Assembly: GCF_026967805.1 (NCBI RefSeq)
Contig: NZ_JAPVBG010000002.1
Span: 1,268,386-1,332,385, forward strand
DNA: 64,000 bases
Direction: 5' to 3'
Source of the DNA: Blastococcus sp. VKM Ac-2987
GTDB lineage: Bacteria > Actinomycetota > Actinomycetes > Mycobacteriales > Geodermatophilaceae
The position numbers and the translations under genes were made by a program. The stretch's first letter is position 1. Each line of letters begins with the position of its first letter. Of this stretch, positions 42,613 through 52,217 are shown one piece after another. Under the pieces are notes generated by a model. The model was not told where the DNA came from. It saw only the letters and a program-made list of their open reading frames with translations, and searched no databases.

Positions 42613-44514
42613 GTGACCGTGTCGACACGACGACGTCTCGCTCTCCCCACCGCCCTGCTCGTGCTGACCGCGCCGGTCCTGGGCGCGTGCTCGGGCAGCA
42701 GCGAGGACGACGTCCGCGTGGCCGCGCAGTCCTTCCTGGACGACTGGGCCGCCGGGGACACCGCCGCCGCGGCCGCCGGGACCACCGATCCCGCCGCCGC
42801 CACCACGTTGCTCGAGCAGACGGCCGGTGACCTGCCGGGCGCCGACCTGACCGCGGAGCTCGGCGAGGTGACCGTCGAGGACGGCGCCGCCACCGTCGGC
42901 TGGACCGCCGCCTGGGATCTCGAGGCGGCTCCCGGGTGGAGCTACGAGGGCACGTTGCGGCTCCGGGAGGGCGACGAGGCGTGGGAGGTCGTCGCCGAGC
43001 CGGCGATGGTCCACCCCGAGCTGGAGGAGGGGGAACGCCTCGCGCTCGACCGCACCCTCGCGGAGCGCGCCCCGATCACCGACGCCACGGGCGCTCCGCT
43101 GTTCACCCCGACCGAGGTGGTGAACGTGGGAGTCGACCCCGCCCAGGTCACCGACCTGCCGGCGCTGGCGTCGGCGCTCGGCGCCGCGACCGGCATCGCC
43201 CCCGAGGAGATCACCGCCGACGTGCAGGCCGCGCCCGACGGGCAGTTCGTCCCGGTGATCACCCTGCGCCGTCCCGACTTCGAGGCGATCCGCGGCCAGG
43301 TCTTCGACCTGCCCGGCGCGGTGTTCCCCACCGAGACCCGGCTGCTCGCGCCGACCGCCCGCTTCGCCTCGGCCCTCCTGGGGCGGGTCGGGGCGGCGAC
43401 CGCCGAGATCATCGAGGAGACCACCGACGAGGGCGAGCCCCGCTACGCCGCAGGGGACCAGCTCGGCCTCTCCGGACTGCAGCGGGCCTACCAGGACCAG
43501 CTGACCGGCACCCCGGGGTTCACCGTCTCCGTGGTCGGCACCGACGAGGCGCCCGGGACCGCCGGCCGCGAGGTCGCGTCGGTGCCCCCGGTCGCCGGGC
43601 AGCCGGTGCAGACGCCCCTGGTGCCCGCCGTGCAGGCGGCCGCGGACGCCGCGGTGGCCGGTGAGTCCCGCCCCACCCACCTGGTGGCCGTGCGCCCCGG
43701 CACCGGCGAGCTCCTCGCCGTCTCCTCCAACGAGGGAGCCGACGCCGGCAACGCGCTCCGCGGGCAGTACCCGCCGGGCTCGAGCATGAAGGCGGTGACG
43801 GCCACGGCGCTGCTGTCCGCCGGAGCCCTCACGCCCTCGACCGCCGTGCCCTGCCCCGGCACGACGACCGTCGAGGGCCGCGAGTTCGAGAACCAGGACC
43901 AGTTCGACCTCGGCACCGTCCCGTTCACCGAGGCCTTCGCGCAGTCGTGCAACACCACCTTCATCCAGCAGGGCCTGGCGCTGCCCGACGCCGCGCTGGC
44001 CGACGCGGCCGCCGCCTACGGCGTCGGCACCGACTGGGACCTGCCGGTCGGCATCTTCGGCGGCAGCGTCCCGCGCGACAGCACCGGGACGACGAAGGCG
44101 GCCGACGCCATCGGGCAGGGGCAGGTGCTCGTCAGCCCGGCGCAGCTGGCGCTCGTCGCCGCGGGCATCGCGGGCGGGACGCCGGTCGCCCCGGTGGAGG
44201 TCGTGGGCGCCGAGGCGGCAGGCCCGGTCCCCGCGGGACCGGCCTCCGAGGTGCTCGACGCGCTGCGCCCCATGATGCGGCAGGTCGTGCTGTCCGGGAC
44301 CGCGCAGGCGCTCGCCGACCGCGGCGAGGTCTCCGGCAAGACGGGGACCGCCGAGTACGGCACGGGCACGCCACCGGACTCGCACGGCTGGTTCATGGGC
44401 TACCAGCTCGGCGGCCCGGCCGGCGACATCGCCTTCGCCGTGCTGGTCGAGGGCGGGCAGTCCAGCAGTGCGGCGGTGGCGGTGACCGACGCGTTCCTGG
44501 GCGCACTCGGCTGA
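42613..44514 (+). CDS. Class B penicillin-binding protein (lipoprotein)
   Basis: This is a peptidoglycan transpeptidase outside the membrane. A short signal peptide ends in a lipobox (LTAPVLGACSG), and residues about 35-150 form an NTF2-like MecA_N domain. A dimerisation domain follows (APITDATGAPLFTPTEVVNVGV to about 290), then the transpeptidase domain. Its three motifs are SxxK in PPGSSMKAVTATALL, SxN in AQSCNTTFIQQ and KTG in VSGKTGTAEYGTG. The architecture resembles PBP2a-like class B enzymes of actinobacteria, which often have low beta-lactam affinity; that property is not testable here. The 633-residue protein starts with GTG 42613; a second GTG two codons later (42619) lies 6 nt after CAACCT and could be the true leaderless start. 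Confidence 0.92.
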   Translation: MTVSTRRRLALPTALLVLTAPVLGACSGSSEDDVRVAAQSFLDDWAAGDTAAAAAGTTDPAAATTLLEQTAGDLPGADLTAELGEVTVEDGAATVGWTAAWDLEAAPGWSYEGTLRLREGDEAWEVVAEPAMVHPELEEGERLALDRTLAERAPITDATGAPLFTPTEVVNVGVDPAQVTDLPALASALGAATGIAPEEITADVQAAPDGQFVPVITLRRPDFEAIRGQVFDLPGAVFPTETRLLAPTARFASALLGRVGAATAEIIEETTDEGEPRYAAGDQLGLSGLQRAYQDQLTGTPGFTVSVVGTDEAPGTAGREVASVPPVAGQPVQTPLVPAVQAAADAAVAGESRPTHLVAVRPGTGELLAVSSNEGADAGNALRGQYPPGSSMKAVTATALLSAGALTPSTAVPCPGTTTVEGREFENQDQFDLGTVPFTEAFAQSCNTTFIQQGLALPDAALADAAAAYGVGTDWDLPVGIFGGSVPRDSTGTTKAADAIGQGQVLVSPAQLALVAAGIAGGTPVAPVEVVGAEAAGPVPAGPASEVLDALRPMMRQVVLSGTAQALADRGEVSGKTGTAEYGTGTPPDSHGWFMGYQLGGPAGDIAFAVLVEGGQSSSAAVAVTDAFLGALG

Positions 44515-44526
44515 GCCGCCGCCGGT

Positions 44527-44988
44527 TCAGCGCTCCGGGAGGCCGGGGAACGCGCTGGTGACCGTCGGCTGCCCCGCCGCCCCGCGCCAACCGACGGCGC
44601 GCACCTCGGTGGCGCCGAGCACCTCCATCGCCAGCGCCCGGGCCGGCCGCTCCGCCGCGCGGTCGAGGACCCGCACCCACGCCGCCGCGACGCCCTCCTC
44701 CAGGACGACGGCGAGCGCCGCCGCGTCGACCGGCGACAGCACCGGGAAGGGCAGCGCATACCCCGCCTCCGGCATCGCCGGCTCGGCCCCCCGCTCACCG
44801 AGCAGCAGGACCAGCTGGTCGCGGACGGCGCGGTGGTCGTCCTCCGCGGCGGCCGCGGCGGCGCGCTCGCCCGGGGGCAGCGCGGCCCCGACCACGCCGT
44901 ACCCCCAGACCGCCGCGTGCTCGGCGGCGAGGGCGGCGTCCAGCGCCGCGTCCTCGGCCGCGGTGTCGGTCGTCTCGTCGTCAGCCAT
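44527..44988 (-). CDS. DUF4439 ferritin-like protein
   Basis: The 153-residue, Ala-rich helical protein matches DUF4439, a ferritin-like four-helix family. Metal-ligand-like residues are ALAAEHAAVWGYGVVG in the first helix and AAAEDDHRAVRDQL in the second. Iron binding is not proven for the family. It is co-transcribed with the upstream Tat-type lipoprotein gene (12-nt gap); this pair upstream of rimP, read away from it, is common in actinobacteria. Confidence 0.82.
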   Translation of the reverse strand: MADDETTDTAAEDAALDAALAAEHAAVWGYGVVGAALPPGERAAAAAAEDDHRAVRDQLVLLLGERGAEPAMPEAGYALPFPVLSPVDAAALAVVLEEGVAAAWVRVLDRAAERPARALAMEVLGATEVRAVGWRGAAGQPTVTSAFPGLPER

Positions 44989-45000
44989 GGCCGCTCTCCG

Positions 45001-45498
45001 TCATGCCAGTCGTGCGTCGTGGCCGCGCAGGCCCGCGGCGATGGAGCCCAGGAGGGCTGCCCGTCCGCCGGACTGGCCCAGCGCGGCGGCGGCGTGCGAG
45101 GCGGCGGCGACGGCGACCTGCGCCCGCAGCCACGCCTGCCCCTCGCCCGGCGGAGGCGTCTCGGGCGGTGCGGTGGCCGAGGGGCTGCTGCCCGGGGCGG
45201 CGGCGCGCAGCCGGTCGAGCTGCGCCCGGGCCTGCGTTCCCAGGTCGCCGGCGGTCGCGGCCAGCGCGGGGTCGGCCTCGAACGCCCGCTCGTAGGCCTC
45301 GACCAGCGTCGCCTGCACCGCGACCTGGGCGGCCAGCTCGTCGGCCTGCGCGCTGGTCACGGTGTCCCGCTCGTCGACCGGGGGCGCCGAGGTGCACCCG
45401 GCCGCCGCCACGGCGAGGCCGGCGGCGGAGACCGCCAGCAGCGTCCGGCGGGAGAACGCCCGCGGCGCGAGGGGAAGGGTGGGAGGCATCGGCCCCAT
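45001..45498 (-). CDS. Small exported lipoprotein with twin-arginine signal
   Basis: The 165-residue protein has an N-terminal twin-arginine motif (FSRRTLLAVSAAGLAVAAAGC) merged with a lipobox, so it is likely exported folded by Tat and lipid-anchored. The mature part is Ala-rich and helical (AQADELAAQVAVQATLVEAYERAFEAD; GQAWLRAQVAVAAASHAAAAL) with a Pro/Ser linker. The helical content and pairing with the DUF4439 gene suggest a second ferritin-like domain and perhaps joint metal handling. Starts at 45498 or 45489 are equally possible. Confidence 0.75.
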   Translation of the reverse strand: MGPMPPTLPLAPRAFSRRTLLAVSAAGLAVAAAGCTSAPPVDERDTVTSAQADELAAQVAVQATLVEAYERAFEADPALAATAGDLGTQARAQLDRLRAAAPGSSPSATAPPETPPPGEGQAWLRAQVAVAAASHAAAALGQSGGRAALLGSIAAGLRGHDARLA

Positions 45499-45773
45499 CC
45501 TCTCAGCCGGTGCCGTCGGCAGCCGGTCGTACCGCCGGCCGGGCGTGCCGGGTCACCCGGTGGTCACCGCACCCCCGCCCGTCCCGTCCGTCCCGGCCGG
45601 CACGCGGCCGGGAGCGGGCCCCGGGTGGCCCCGCGCCGGGCCGGAGCCGCCCGGTGGGCGGTAGCCTGGGCACTTCCCCTCGACACCGGCCCGGCCAGCG
45701 ACGCAGGTCCACGGCGCCGGGCCGCAGGGGTGCGCGCACGCATCGTGCGGCCGACCGAGCCTGAGGAGGCACC
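45499..45773. promoter_or_regulatory. Divergent promoter region upstream of rimP
   Basis: This 275-nt spacer separates the lipoprotein gene and rimP. TAGCCT at about 45662-45667 is the best -10 candidate for the rimP-nusA-infB operon; GAGGAGG at 45763-45769 is its ribosome site. Nothing else is recognisable. Confidence 0.4.
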
Positions 45774-46418
45774 GTGTCCGCCTCTCGCGGAACCCAGCGG
45801 AGCGATCCCGCCACCGAACGGCTGGCCGGGTGGATCCACCCGGTCGTCACGTCGGCCGGGTACGACCTCGAGGAACTGGTGGTCACCCCCGCGGGCCGGC
45901 GCAGCGTCGTCCGCGTGGTCGTCGACCGCGACCAGGGGGTCACCCTGGACGACATCGCCGAGGTCAGCCGCGCCGTCTCCGAGGTGCTCGACAGCAACGA
46001 CGACGGCATGGGGCGCACCCCCTACGTGCTGGAGGTGACCAGCCCGGGGGTCGACCGGCCGTTGACCGAGCACCGGCACTGGCGCCGGAACACCGGGCGG
46101 CTCGTGGCCGTCGCGGTCGGTCCGGCCGGGGCGGCCGAGCAGCTCACCGGGCGGATCACCGAGGTCGACGACAGCGGTGTGCTGCTGGCCGTGGAGGCGA
46201 AGGGGAAGCCCGGCGCGAAGAAGCGCCCGCCGCAGCCGCGCCGGGTGCCGTGGGCCGAGCTCGGCGCCGGACACGTGCAGGTGGAGTTCGGCCGCGCGGA
46301 CGCCGTCGCCGACAGCGCTGACGACGACACCGCGGAGGACATCGCGGAGGACGACGCCGCCGAGCTCGAGGGCCTGGACCAGGCCGAGCTCGCGGACGAC
46401 GACGGAGGAGACAAGTGA
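45774..46418 (+). CDS. rimP: Ribosome maturation factor RimP
   Basis: RimP is needed for 30S maturation. The 214-residue protein shows [46 protein letters not shown] and [26 protein letters not shown], the family core. After about residue 165 it has an acidic tail ([22 protein letters not shown]) not needed for the fold. GTG 45774 follows GAGGAGG at 4 nt. Its stop overlaps the nusA start by 4 nt. Confidence 0.96.
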   Translation: MSASRGTQRSDPATERLAGWIHPVVTSAGYDLEELVVTPAGRRSVVRVVVDRDQGVTLDDIAEVSRAVSEVLDSNDDGMGRTPYVLEVTSPGVDRPLTEHRHWRRNTGRLVAVAVGPAGAAEQLTGRITEVDDSGVLLAVEAKGKPGAKKRPPQPRRVPWAELGAGHVQVEFGRADAVADSADDDTAEDIAEDDAAELEGLDQAELADDDGGDK

Positions 46419-47566
46419 ACATCGACGTCACCGCGCTGAAGGCGGTCGAGCGGGAGAAGGGCATCCCGGTCGACACGGTGATCGAGGCGCTCGAGACCGC
46501 CCTGGTGACCGCGTACCGGCACGCCGAGGGCGCCGCCAAGCACGTGCGCGTGCACGTGGACCGCAAGAGCGGCGAGGTCGCCGTCCTGGCGCAGGAGGTC
46601 GGCCCCGACGGAGAGGTCGTCCGCGAGTGGGACGACACCCCCTCGGACTTCGGCCGGATCGCGGCCAGCACCGCCAAGCAGGTCATCGTGCAGCGGCTGC
46701 GCGACGCCGAGCACGAGCAGACCTTCGGCGAGTACGCGGGCAAGGAAGGCGACATCGTCAGCGGCATCGTCCAGGCCGACCAGCGCCGCAACGCGAGCGG
46801 GCTGGTGATGATCGACATCGGCAAGGTCGAGGCCGTGCTGCCGTCCGCCGAGCAGGTGCCGGGGGAGACCTACACCCACGGCAGCCGGATCAAGGCCTAC
46901 GTGGTGGCGGTCTCCCGCAGCTTCCGCGGCCCGCAGGTCACGGTGTCGCGGACCCACCCGAACCTGGTCCGCAAGCTGTTCGCGCTCGAGGTCCCCGAGA
47001 TCGCCGACGGCAGCGTCGAGATCGTCGCCGTCGCCCGCGAGGCCGGGCACCGCTCGAAGATCGCCGTCCGCACCGCGGTGCCCGGGCTCAACGCCAAGGG
47101 CTCCTGCATCGGCCCGATGGGGCAGCGGGTCCGCAACGTGATGAGCGAGCTGCACGGCGAGAAGATCGACATCGTCGACTGGTCGGAGGACCCGGCGGAC
47201 TTCGTCGCCTCGGCGCTGAGCCCGGCCCGGGTGAGCAGCGCCCGGCTCGTCGACCCCCAGGCCAAGGCGGTGCGCGTCGTCGTCCCCGATTACCAGCTGT
47301 CGCTGGCCATCGGCAAGGAGGGCCAGAACGCCCGCCTGGCCGCCCGGCTGACCGGGTGCCGGATCGACATCCGCAGCGACGCCCAGACCGACGACGCCGA
47401 CGCATCCCCCTCCCCGGGGGTGGGTCGGCCGCCCCTGCGCTCCGGGCTGCCGCCTCACCCGGGCGGGGGGCGCGGCGGTGCACCGGGGGGCCGATCCCAG
47501 GCTCCCGCGGGCGGTTCCCGCTCGGCCCCGCGCCGGGCGGAACAACGCGGACCGGCCACGCGCTAG
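46415..47566 (+). CDS. nusA: Transcription termination/antitermination factor NusA
   Basis: NusA binds RNA polymerase and nascent RNA. The 383-residue protein has the N-terminal domain ([32 protein letters not shown]), an S1 domain ([25 protein letters not shown]) and two KH domains ([51 protein letters not shown]). The E. coli C-terminal acidic repeats are absent, as in other actinobacteria. Instead the last 45 residues form a Gly/Pro/Arg-rich tail ([19 protein letters not shown]) that could bind RNA. GTG 46415 overlaps rimP. Confidence 0.96.
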   Translation: MNIDVTALKAVEREKGIPVDTVIEALETALVTAYRHAEGAAKHVRVHVDRKSGEVAVLAQEVGPDGEVVREWDDTPSDFGRIAASTAKQVIVQRLRDAEHEQTFGEYAGKEGDIVSGIVQADQRRNASGLVMIDIGKVEAVLPSAEQVPGETYTHGSRIKAYVVAVSRSFRGPQVTVSRTHPNLVRKLFALEVPEIADGSVEIVAVAREAGHRSKIAVRTAVPGLNAKGSCIGPMGQRVRNVMSELHGEKIDIVDWSEDPADFVASALSPARVSSARLVDPQAKAVRVVVPDYQLSLAIGKEGQNARLAARLTGCRIDIRSDAQTDDADASPSPGVGRPPLRSGLPPHPGGGRGGAPGGRSQAPAGGSRSAPRRAEQRGPATR

Positions 47567-47574
47567 AGTTGCAG

Positions 47575-47841
47575 ATGGCCGAAACGTCGGATCCGGTCCG
47601 CACCTGCGTGGGGTGCCGGAAGCGGGCGTCGGTCGTCGATCTGCTGCGCGTCGTCGTCGTGGCCGGGGACCTGGTCCCCGATCCGCGACGGCGCCTCCCC
47701 GGTCGTGGTGCCTCGCTGCACCCGACCGCGGAGTGCCTGCGCGCAGCGGAGCGACGTCGGGCCTTCCAGCGGGCGCTGCGCACCAACGCCCCCGTGGAGG
47801 TCGGTCCGCTCCGGGCCCACGTGCTCGGCACCTCGTCCTGA
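47575..47841 (+). CDS. ylxR: YlxR (DUF448) family RNA-binding protein
   Basis: This 88-residue basic protein has RTCVGCRKRASVVDLLRVVV and PGRGASLHPTAECLRAAERRRAFQRAL, the YlxR core. YlxR proteins bind RNA; a regulatory role has been reported in Bacillus. It sits between nusA and infB as usual. The ATG at 47575 is used; a TTG two codons earlier (47569) is possible. The nusA stop is part of a TAGAGT hexamer 5 nt upstream, so an internal promoter is conceivable. Confidence 0.92.
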   Translation: MAETSDPVRTCVGCRKRASVVDLLRVVVVAGDLVPDPRRRLPGRGASLHPTAECLRAAERRRAFQRALRTNAPVEVGPLRAHVLGTSS

Positions 47842-48020
47842 GGAGCCGGGAAGCGGGACCGGGACGGGCGACAGCAGTTCCCAGTCGGGCCGGCACCAGG
47901 CCGGTCCGCACGTCGACAGGACACCGTCGGATGACTCAGCCGTGAAGTTCTCACGATGACCATGCGCCACTAACGACGAGGTCGAGCGGGCAAGCCGCCG
48001 GCCTCACCAAGAGGAGACCC

Positions 48021-50972
48021 GTGCCAGGCAAAGCCCGCGTACACGAACTCGCCAAGGAGTTCGGTGTCGACAGCAAGACCGTGCTCGCCAAGCTCAAGGA
48101 GCAGGGCGAGTTCGTGAAGTCCGCGTCCTCGACCGTCGAGGCCCCCGTGGCCCGGCGGCTGCGCGAGGCGCTCGGCGCCGCCACCGGTGGCGGCAACGGC
48201 GGGTCCGCCCCGCGTCCGAGCGCACCCGCTCCCCGGCCGACCGCGCCCGCGGCGCCGTCCGCGCCGTCCGTGGCGCCTGCACCGCAGGCCCCGGCGGCTC
48301 CCCAGGCCCCGGCGGCTCCCCAGGCCCCGGCGGCGTCCGCACCCGTGCGACCGGCCGCTCCGGGTCCGCGTCCGGGTCCGCGTCCCGCGGCTCCCAGTCC
48401 GCAGCCCCCGGCCCAGGCGCCGGCCCCCCAGGCCCCGGCACCGCAGGCTCCGGCCGCGCAGGCCCCGGCTCCGGCGGCTCCGCCGCAGCAGCCGTCGGGT
48501 CCGCGTCCCGCCGCGCCCCGTCCGGCCGCGGCCGGCGGCGCCACCCCCGGTGGCCCGCGTCCCGGCCCCCGGCCGGCCCCGCGTCCGGGCAACAACCCCT
48601 TCAGCAGCGCACCCCGCCCGGCCCCGGCGGCCGGCGGTCCGCGCCCCGGCCCCGCGGCCGGCGGCCCGCGTCCCGCGCCCGGTGCCGGCGGCCCCCGTCC
48701 GGCGCCCGGTGCCGGCGGTCCCCGTCCGGCCGGACCCGGTGGCCCGCGTCCCGGCGCCGGTCCCGGCGGTCCGCGTCCCGCGGCCGGTCCGGGCGGTCCC
48801 CGTCCCAACCCGGGCATGATGCCGCAGCGCCCGTCGCCCGGCATGATGCCGCCGCGGCCGGCCGCTGGCGGCCGTCCCGGTGGTGGCCCCGGCGGTGCGG
48901 GCCGTGGCCGTCCGGGTGGCCCCGGCGGCGGCGGTGGCTTCCGTCCCGGCGGTGGCGGCGGTGCCCCGGGCGCCGGCGCGCCCGCCGGCGGTGGCTTCCG
49001 TGGTGGCGGCGGTGGCCGTGGCCGCGGTCGCGGTGGCTCGGGTGCCGGTACGGCCGGTGCCTTCGGGCGTCCCGGTGGCCGGGGTCCGGTCCGCGGGCGC
49101 AAGAGCAAGAAGCAGCGGCGTCAGGAGTTCGACTCCATGGCGGCGCCCAGCATGGGCGGCGTCAGCCTGCCGCGCGGCAACGGGCAGACCGTCCGGCTGC
49201 CCCGCGGTGCCTCACTGACCGACCTGGCCGAGCGCATCAACGCCCAGCCGGCCGCGCTGGTCACCGCCCTGTTCCACCTGGGCGAGATGGTCACCGCCAC
49301 GCAGTCGGTCAACGACGACACGCTGCAGCTGCTCGGGGCCGAGATCGGCTGGGTCATCCAGGTCGTCAGCCCCGAGGACGAGGACCGCGAGCTGCTCGAG
49401 ACCTTCGACCTCACCTTCGGTGACGAGGAGGGTGACGAGGAGGACTGGTCCGCCCGTCCGCCGGTGGTGACCGTCATGGGTCACGTCGACCACGGGAAGA
49501 CCAAGCTGCTGGACGCGATCCGCGACGCCAACGTGGTGGCCCGCGAGGCCGGCGGCATCACCCAGCACATCGGCGCCTACCAGGTCGTCACCGAGCTGGA
49601 GGGCAACGAGCGCCCGGTCACCTTCATCGACACCCCGGGTCACGAGTCGTTCACCGCGATGCGTGCCCGCGGCGCGAAGGTCACCGACATCGTCATCCTG
49701 GTCGTCGCGGCCGACGACGGCGTCATGCCGCAGACGGTCGAGGCGCTCAACCACGCCCAGGCCGCCGAGGTGCCGATCGTGGTCGCGGTGAACAAGGTGG
49801 ACAAGGAGGGGGCCAACCCCGCCAAGATCCGCCAGCAGCTCACCGAGTACGGCCTGGTCGCCGAGGAGTACGGCGGCGAGACGATGTTCGTCGACGTCTC
49901 GGCGATCACCCGCCAGGGCATCGACGAGCTGCTCACGGCGGTCCTGCTGACCGCCGACGCCGAGCTGGACCTGCGCGCGAACACCGAGCAGGACCCGCAG
50001 GGCGTCGTCATCGAGGGCAAGCTGGACAAGGGCCGCGGCCCCGTCGCCACGGTGCTCGTCCAGCGCGGCACGCTGCGCCAGGGCGACTCGATCGTGGCCG
50101 GCGACGCCTACGGTCGCGTCCGCTCGCTGCTCGACGAGCACGGCAACAAGCTGAAGGAAGCCCTCCCGGCCCGCCCCGTGCAGGTCGTCGGGCTCACCTC
50201 GGTGCCCCGTGCCGGCGACACCTTCCTGGTCGTCGACGAGGACCGGGTGGCACGGCAGATCGCCGACCGCCGCCAGGCCCGCATCCGCAACGCGCAGAAC
50301 GCCTCGATGCGCAAGCGGATCAGCCTGGAGGACCTCGACGCCGCGCTCAAGGAGACCCGCCAGCTCAACCTGATCATCAAGGGCGACAACTCGGGCACCG
50401 TCGAGGCGCTCGAAGAGGCCCTGATGAAGATCGAGATCGACGACGAGATCGCGCTGCGGGTCATCCACCGCGGCGTCGGTGGGATCACCAAGAGCGACAT
50501 CGACCTGGCGCTGGCCGACGACGTCATCGTCCTCGGCTTCAACGTCCGGGCCGAGGGCCAGGCCACCGAGCTCGCCAACCGCGAGGGGGTGGACGTCCGG
50601 TACTACACGGTCATCTACCAGGCGATCGACGAGATCGAGGCCGCGCTCAAGGGCATGCTCAAGCCTGTGTACGAGGAGGTCCAGCTCGGCACGGCGGAGG
50701 TCCGCGAGGTCTTCCGGGTGCCGAAGATCGGCAACGTCGCCGGTTCGCTGGTCCGCAGCGGCACGATCGTGCGCAACGCCAAGGCGCGCCTGATGCGTGA
50801 CGGTGCCGTGGTCGCCGACAACCTGACGGTGGAGTCCCTCCGCCGGTTCAAGGACGACGCGACCGAGGTCCGCGAGGGTTACGAGTGCGGTATCGGCCTG
50901 GGGTCGTACAACGACATCAAGATCGATGACGTGATCGAGACCTTCGAGATGCGTGAGAAGCCGCGCGACTGA
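48021..50972 (+). CDS. infB: Translation initiation factor IF-2
   Basis: IF-2 brings fMet-tRNA to the 30S subunit. The 983-residue protein has an N-terminal IF2_N domain ([21 protein letters not shown]), then a very long linker (about residues 55-365) of Ala/Pro and later Gly/Pro/Arg repeats. A second IF2_N domain ([28 protein letters not shown]) and the GTPase domain follow (G1 [15 protein letters not shown]3 [17 protein letters not shown]4 NKVD), ending in domains II-IV ([22 protein letters not shown]). GTG 48021 is preceded by AGAGGAG. The linker DNA exceeds 85% G+C in places and is prone to rearrangement. Confidence 0.97.
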   Translation: MPGKARVHELAKEFGVDSKTVLAKLKEQGEFVKSASSTVEAPVARRLREALGAATGGGNGGSAPRPSAPAPRPTAPAAPSAPSVAPAPQAPAAPQAPAAPQAPAASAPVRPAAPGPRPGPRPAAPSPQPPAQAPAPQAPAPQAPAAQAPAPAAPPQQPSGPRPAAPRPAAAGGATPGGPRPGPRPAPRPGNNPFSSAPRPAPAAGGPRPGPAAGGPRPAPGAGGPRPAPGAGGPRPAGPGGPRPGAGPGGPRPAAGPGGPRPNPGMMPQRPSPGMMPPRPAAGGRPGGGPGGAGRGRPGGPGGGGGFRPGGGGGAPGAGAPAGGGFRGGGGGRGRGRGGSGAGTAGAFGRPGGRGPVRGRKSKKQRRQEFDSMAAPSMGGVSLPRGNGQTVRLPRGASLTDLAERINAQPAALVTALFHLGEMVTATQSVNDDTLQLLGAEIGWVIQVVSPEDEDRELLETFDLTFGDEEGDEEDWSARPPVVTVMGHVDHGKTKLLDAIRDANVVAREAGGITQHIGAYQVVTELEGNERPVTFIDTPGHESFTAMRARGAKVTDIVILVVAADDGVMPQTVEALNHAQAAEVPIVVAVNKVDKEGANPAKIRQQLTEYGLVAEEYGGETMFVDVSAITRQGIDELLTAVLLTADAELDLRANTEQDPQGVVIEGKLDKGRGPVATVLVQRGTLRQGDSIVAGDAYGRVRSLLDEHGNKLKEALPARPVQVVGLTSVPRAGDTFLVVDEDRVARQIADRRQARIRNAQNASMRKRISLEDLDAALKETRQLNLIIKGDNSGTVEALEEALMKIEIDDEIALRVIHRGVGGITKSDIDLALADDVIVLGFNVRAEGQATELANREGVDVRYYTVIYQAIDEIEAALKGMLKPVYEEVQLGTAEVREVFRVPKIGNVAGSLVRSGTIVRNAKARLMRDGAVVADNLTVESLRRFKDDATEVREGYECGIGLGSYNDIKIDDVIETFEMREKPRD

Positions 50973-50990
50973 CCGGTCCAGCACCTGAGC

Positions 50991-51036
50991 GGGCACCCCG
51001 CGGCCGGGAGGACGACCTCCCGGCCGCGGGGTGCCC
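50991..51036 (+). terminator. Long perfect hairpin after infB
   Basis: A 20-bp perfect stem joins 50991-51010 with 51017-51036 around a 6-nt loop (GACGAC), extendable by one pair on the outside. It begins 18 nt after the infB stop and has no T-tract. It should end the rimP-infB message or stabilise its 3' end. Confidence 0.85.
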
Positions 51037-51066
51037 GTCCCAGGGCAGGAGGGAGGTGGGGTCCGG

Positions 51067-51360
51067 GTGTTCACCGGCTCCCTGACCGCCGACCTGCTGC
51101 TCGGGGACGTCCACTCGCTCAAGGGCAAGCGAGCCGTGGTCCGGCCGATCGTGGCCGAGCTGCGGCGCCGCTTCGCCGTCGCCGCCGCGGAGGTGGGCGA
51201 CCAGGACCTGCACCGCCGCGTGCAGGTCGGCGTCGCCACCGTCGCGGGGGAGGCCGCCCAGGTCACCGACGTCCTGGACGCCTGCGAGCGGTTGCTGGCC
51301 GAGCGGCCGGAGGTGACCCTGCTGTCGACCCACCGCCAGCTGTTCAGCGACACCGATTGA
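51067..51360 (+). CDS. DUF503 family protein
   Basis: The 97-residue protein matches DUF503 (FTGSLTADLLLGDVHSLKGKRAVVRPIVAELRRRFAVAAAEVGDQDLHRRVQVGVATVA), a ferredoxin-like fold that follows infB in many bacteria. No function is known. The GTG at 51067 gives the family length; the upstream GTG at 51031 lies inside the infB terminator stem and is unlikely. GGGAGG is 10 nt upstream. Confidence 0.88.
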   Translation: MFTGSLTADLLLGDVHSLKGKRAVVRPIVAELRRRFAVAAAEVGDQDLHRRVQVGVATVAGEAAQVTDVLDACERLLAERPEVTLLSTHRQLFSDTD

Positions 51361-51364
51361 AGGA

Positions 51365-51415
51365 CCCCCTCGCCCCCCACGGCTCGCACGATCGCCGCGG
51401 GACCCTGCGAGGGGG
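51365..51415 (+). terminator. Hairpin between DUF503 and rbfA
   Basis: CCCCCTCGC (51365-51373) pairs perfectly with GCGAGGGGG (51407-51415); the 33-nt loop may fold further. It lies just after the DUF503 stop and may separate it from rbfA. Confidence 0.5.
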
Positions 51416-51447
51416 CCGTTCCATCCACGAACCTTGGAGGTCCTCCG

Positions 51448-51978
51448 ATGGCCGACCCGGCCCGCGCACGCAAGCTCGCCGTGCGCATCCGACAGATCGT
51501 GTCCGCCGCGATCGAGTCCCAGATCAAGGACCCCCGCCTGGGCATGGTGACCGTCACCGATGCCCGGGTGACCAGCGACCTCCGCGAAGCCACCGTGTTC
51601 TACACCGTCTACGGCGACGAAACCCAGATCGCCGACTCGGCCAGGGCGCTCACCAGCGCGACCGGCGTGCTGCGGTCCACGGTCGGCCGGCAGACCGGGA
51701 TCAAGTTCGTCCCGACGCTGACCTTCGTCGCCGACATCGTCCCGGACACCGCGCGGGAGCTCGAGGAGGCGCTGGAGCGCGCCCGGCACGCCGATGCGGA
51801 GCTGGCCCGCGCCCGGGAGGGCGCCAGCTACGCCGGCGAGGCCGACCCCTACCGGAAGCCCGCGGAGGACGACGAGGACGACGACCTCGACGAGGCCGTC
51901 GTCGACGCTCCGGACGGCTCCGGAGCTGCCGATGACCAGGGCGAGGACGCCGCCGTCGAGACCAGGAGCGCACTGTGA
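51448..51978 (+). CDS. rbfA: Ribosome-binding factor A
   Basis: RbfA is a KH-fold 30S maturation and cold-shock factor. The 176-residue protein shows [52 protein letters not shown] and the later [22 protein letters not shown]. About 60 C-terminal residues are acidic and unstructured ([21 protein letters not shown]). ATG 51448 follows GGAGG. The stop overlaps the next small gene. Confidence 0.96.
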   Translation: MADPARARKLAVRIRQIVSAAIESQIKDPRLGMVTVTDARVTSDLREATVFYTVYGDETQIADSARALTSATGVLRSTVGRQTGIKFVPTLTFVADIVPDTARELEEALERARHADAELARAREGASYAGEADPYRKPAEDDEDDDLDEAVVDAPDGSGAADDQGEDAAVETRSAL

Positions 51979-52217
51979 GCCAGGACGACCCGAACCCGTA
52001 CGAGCCCCTCGAGGGCGAGGGCACGTCGATGCTCGGCGACCGCAAGGTCGACGGCGAGGGCGACCCGACCGACGGCGGCAAGCGCGGCCAGATCGGCGAG
52101 GTGCCGAGCATCGCCGAGGACGAGCCCGACGACGGCGGCCCCGGGTACCCGGTGGGCGGCGGGGACATCCGCGAGAAGCAGGGCGGTCGGGTCGCCGATC
52201 CCGACGCCGGCGCGTGA
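51975..52217 (+). CDS. Small acidic protein of unknown function
   Basis: I do not recognise this 80-residue, Gly/Asp/Glu-rich protein ([40 protein letters not shown]). It has no hydrophobic segment and looks disordered. It overlaps rbfA upstream and nrnA downstream by 4 nt each, so it is translationally coupled on both sides, which argues for a real gene. Confidence 0.6.
   Translation: MSQDDPNPYEPLEGEGTSMLGDRKVDGEGDPTDGGKRGQIGEVPSIAEDEPDDGGPGYPVGGGDIREKQGGRVADPDAGA

Noticed and set aside
47956..47973. Tiny ATG frame (MTMRH) upstream of infB as a leader peptide
   Set aside because: No ribosome site, no attenuator hairpin next to it, and such short frames occur by chance.
49212..51593. Long minus-strand frame opposite infB
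   Set aside because: Shadow of infB and DUF503; no domain and no start signal.
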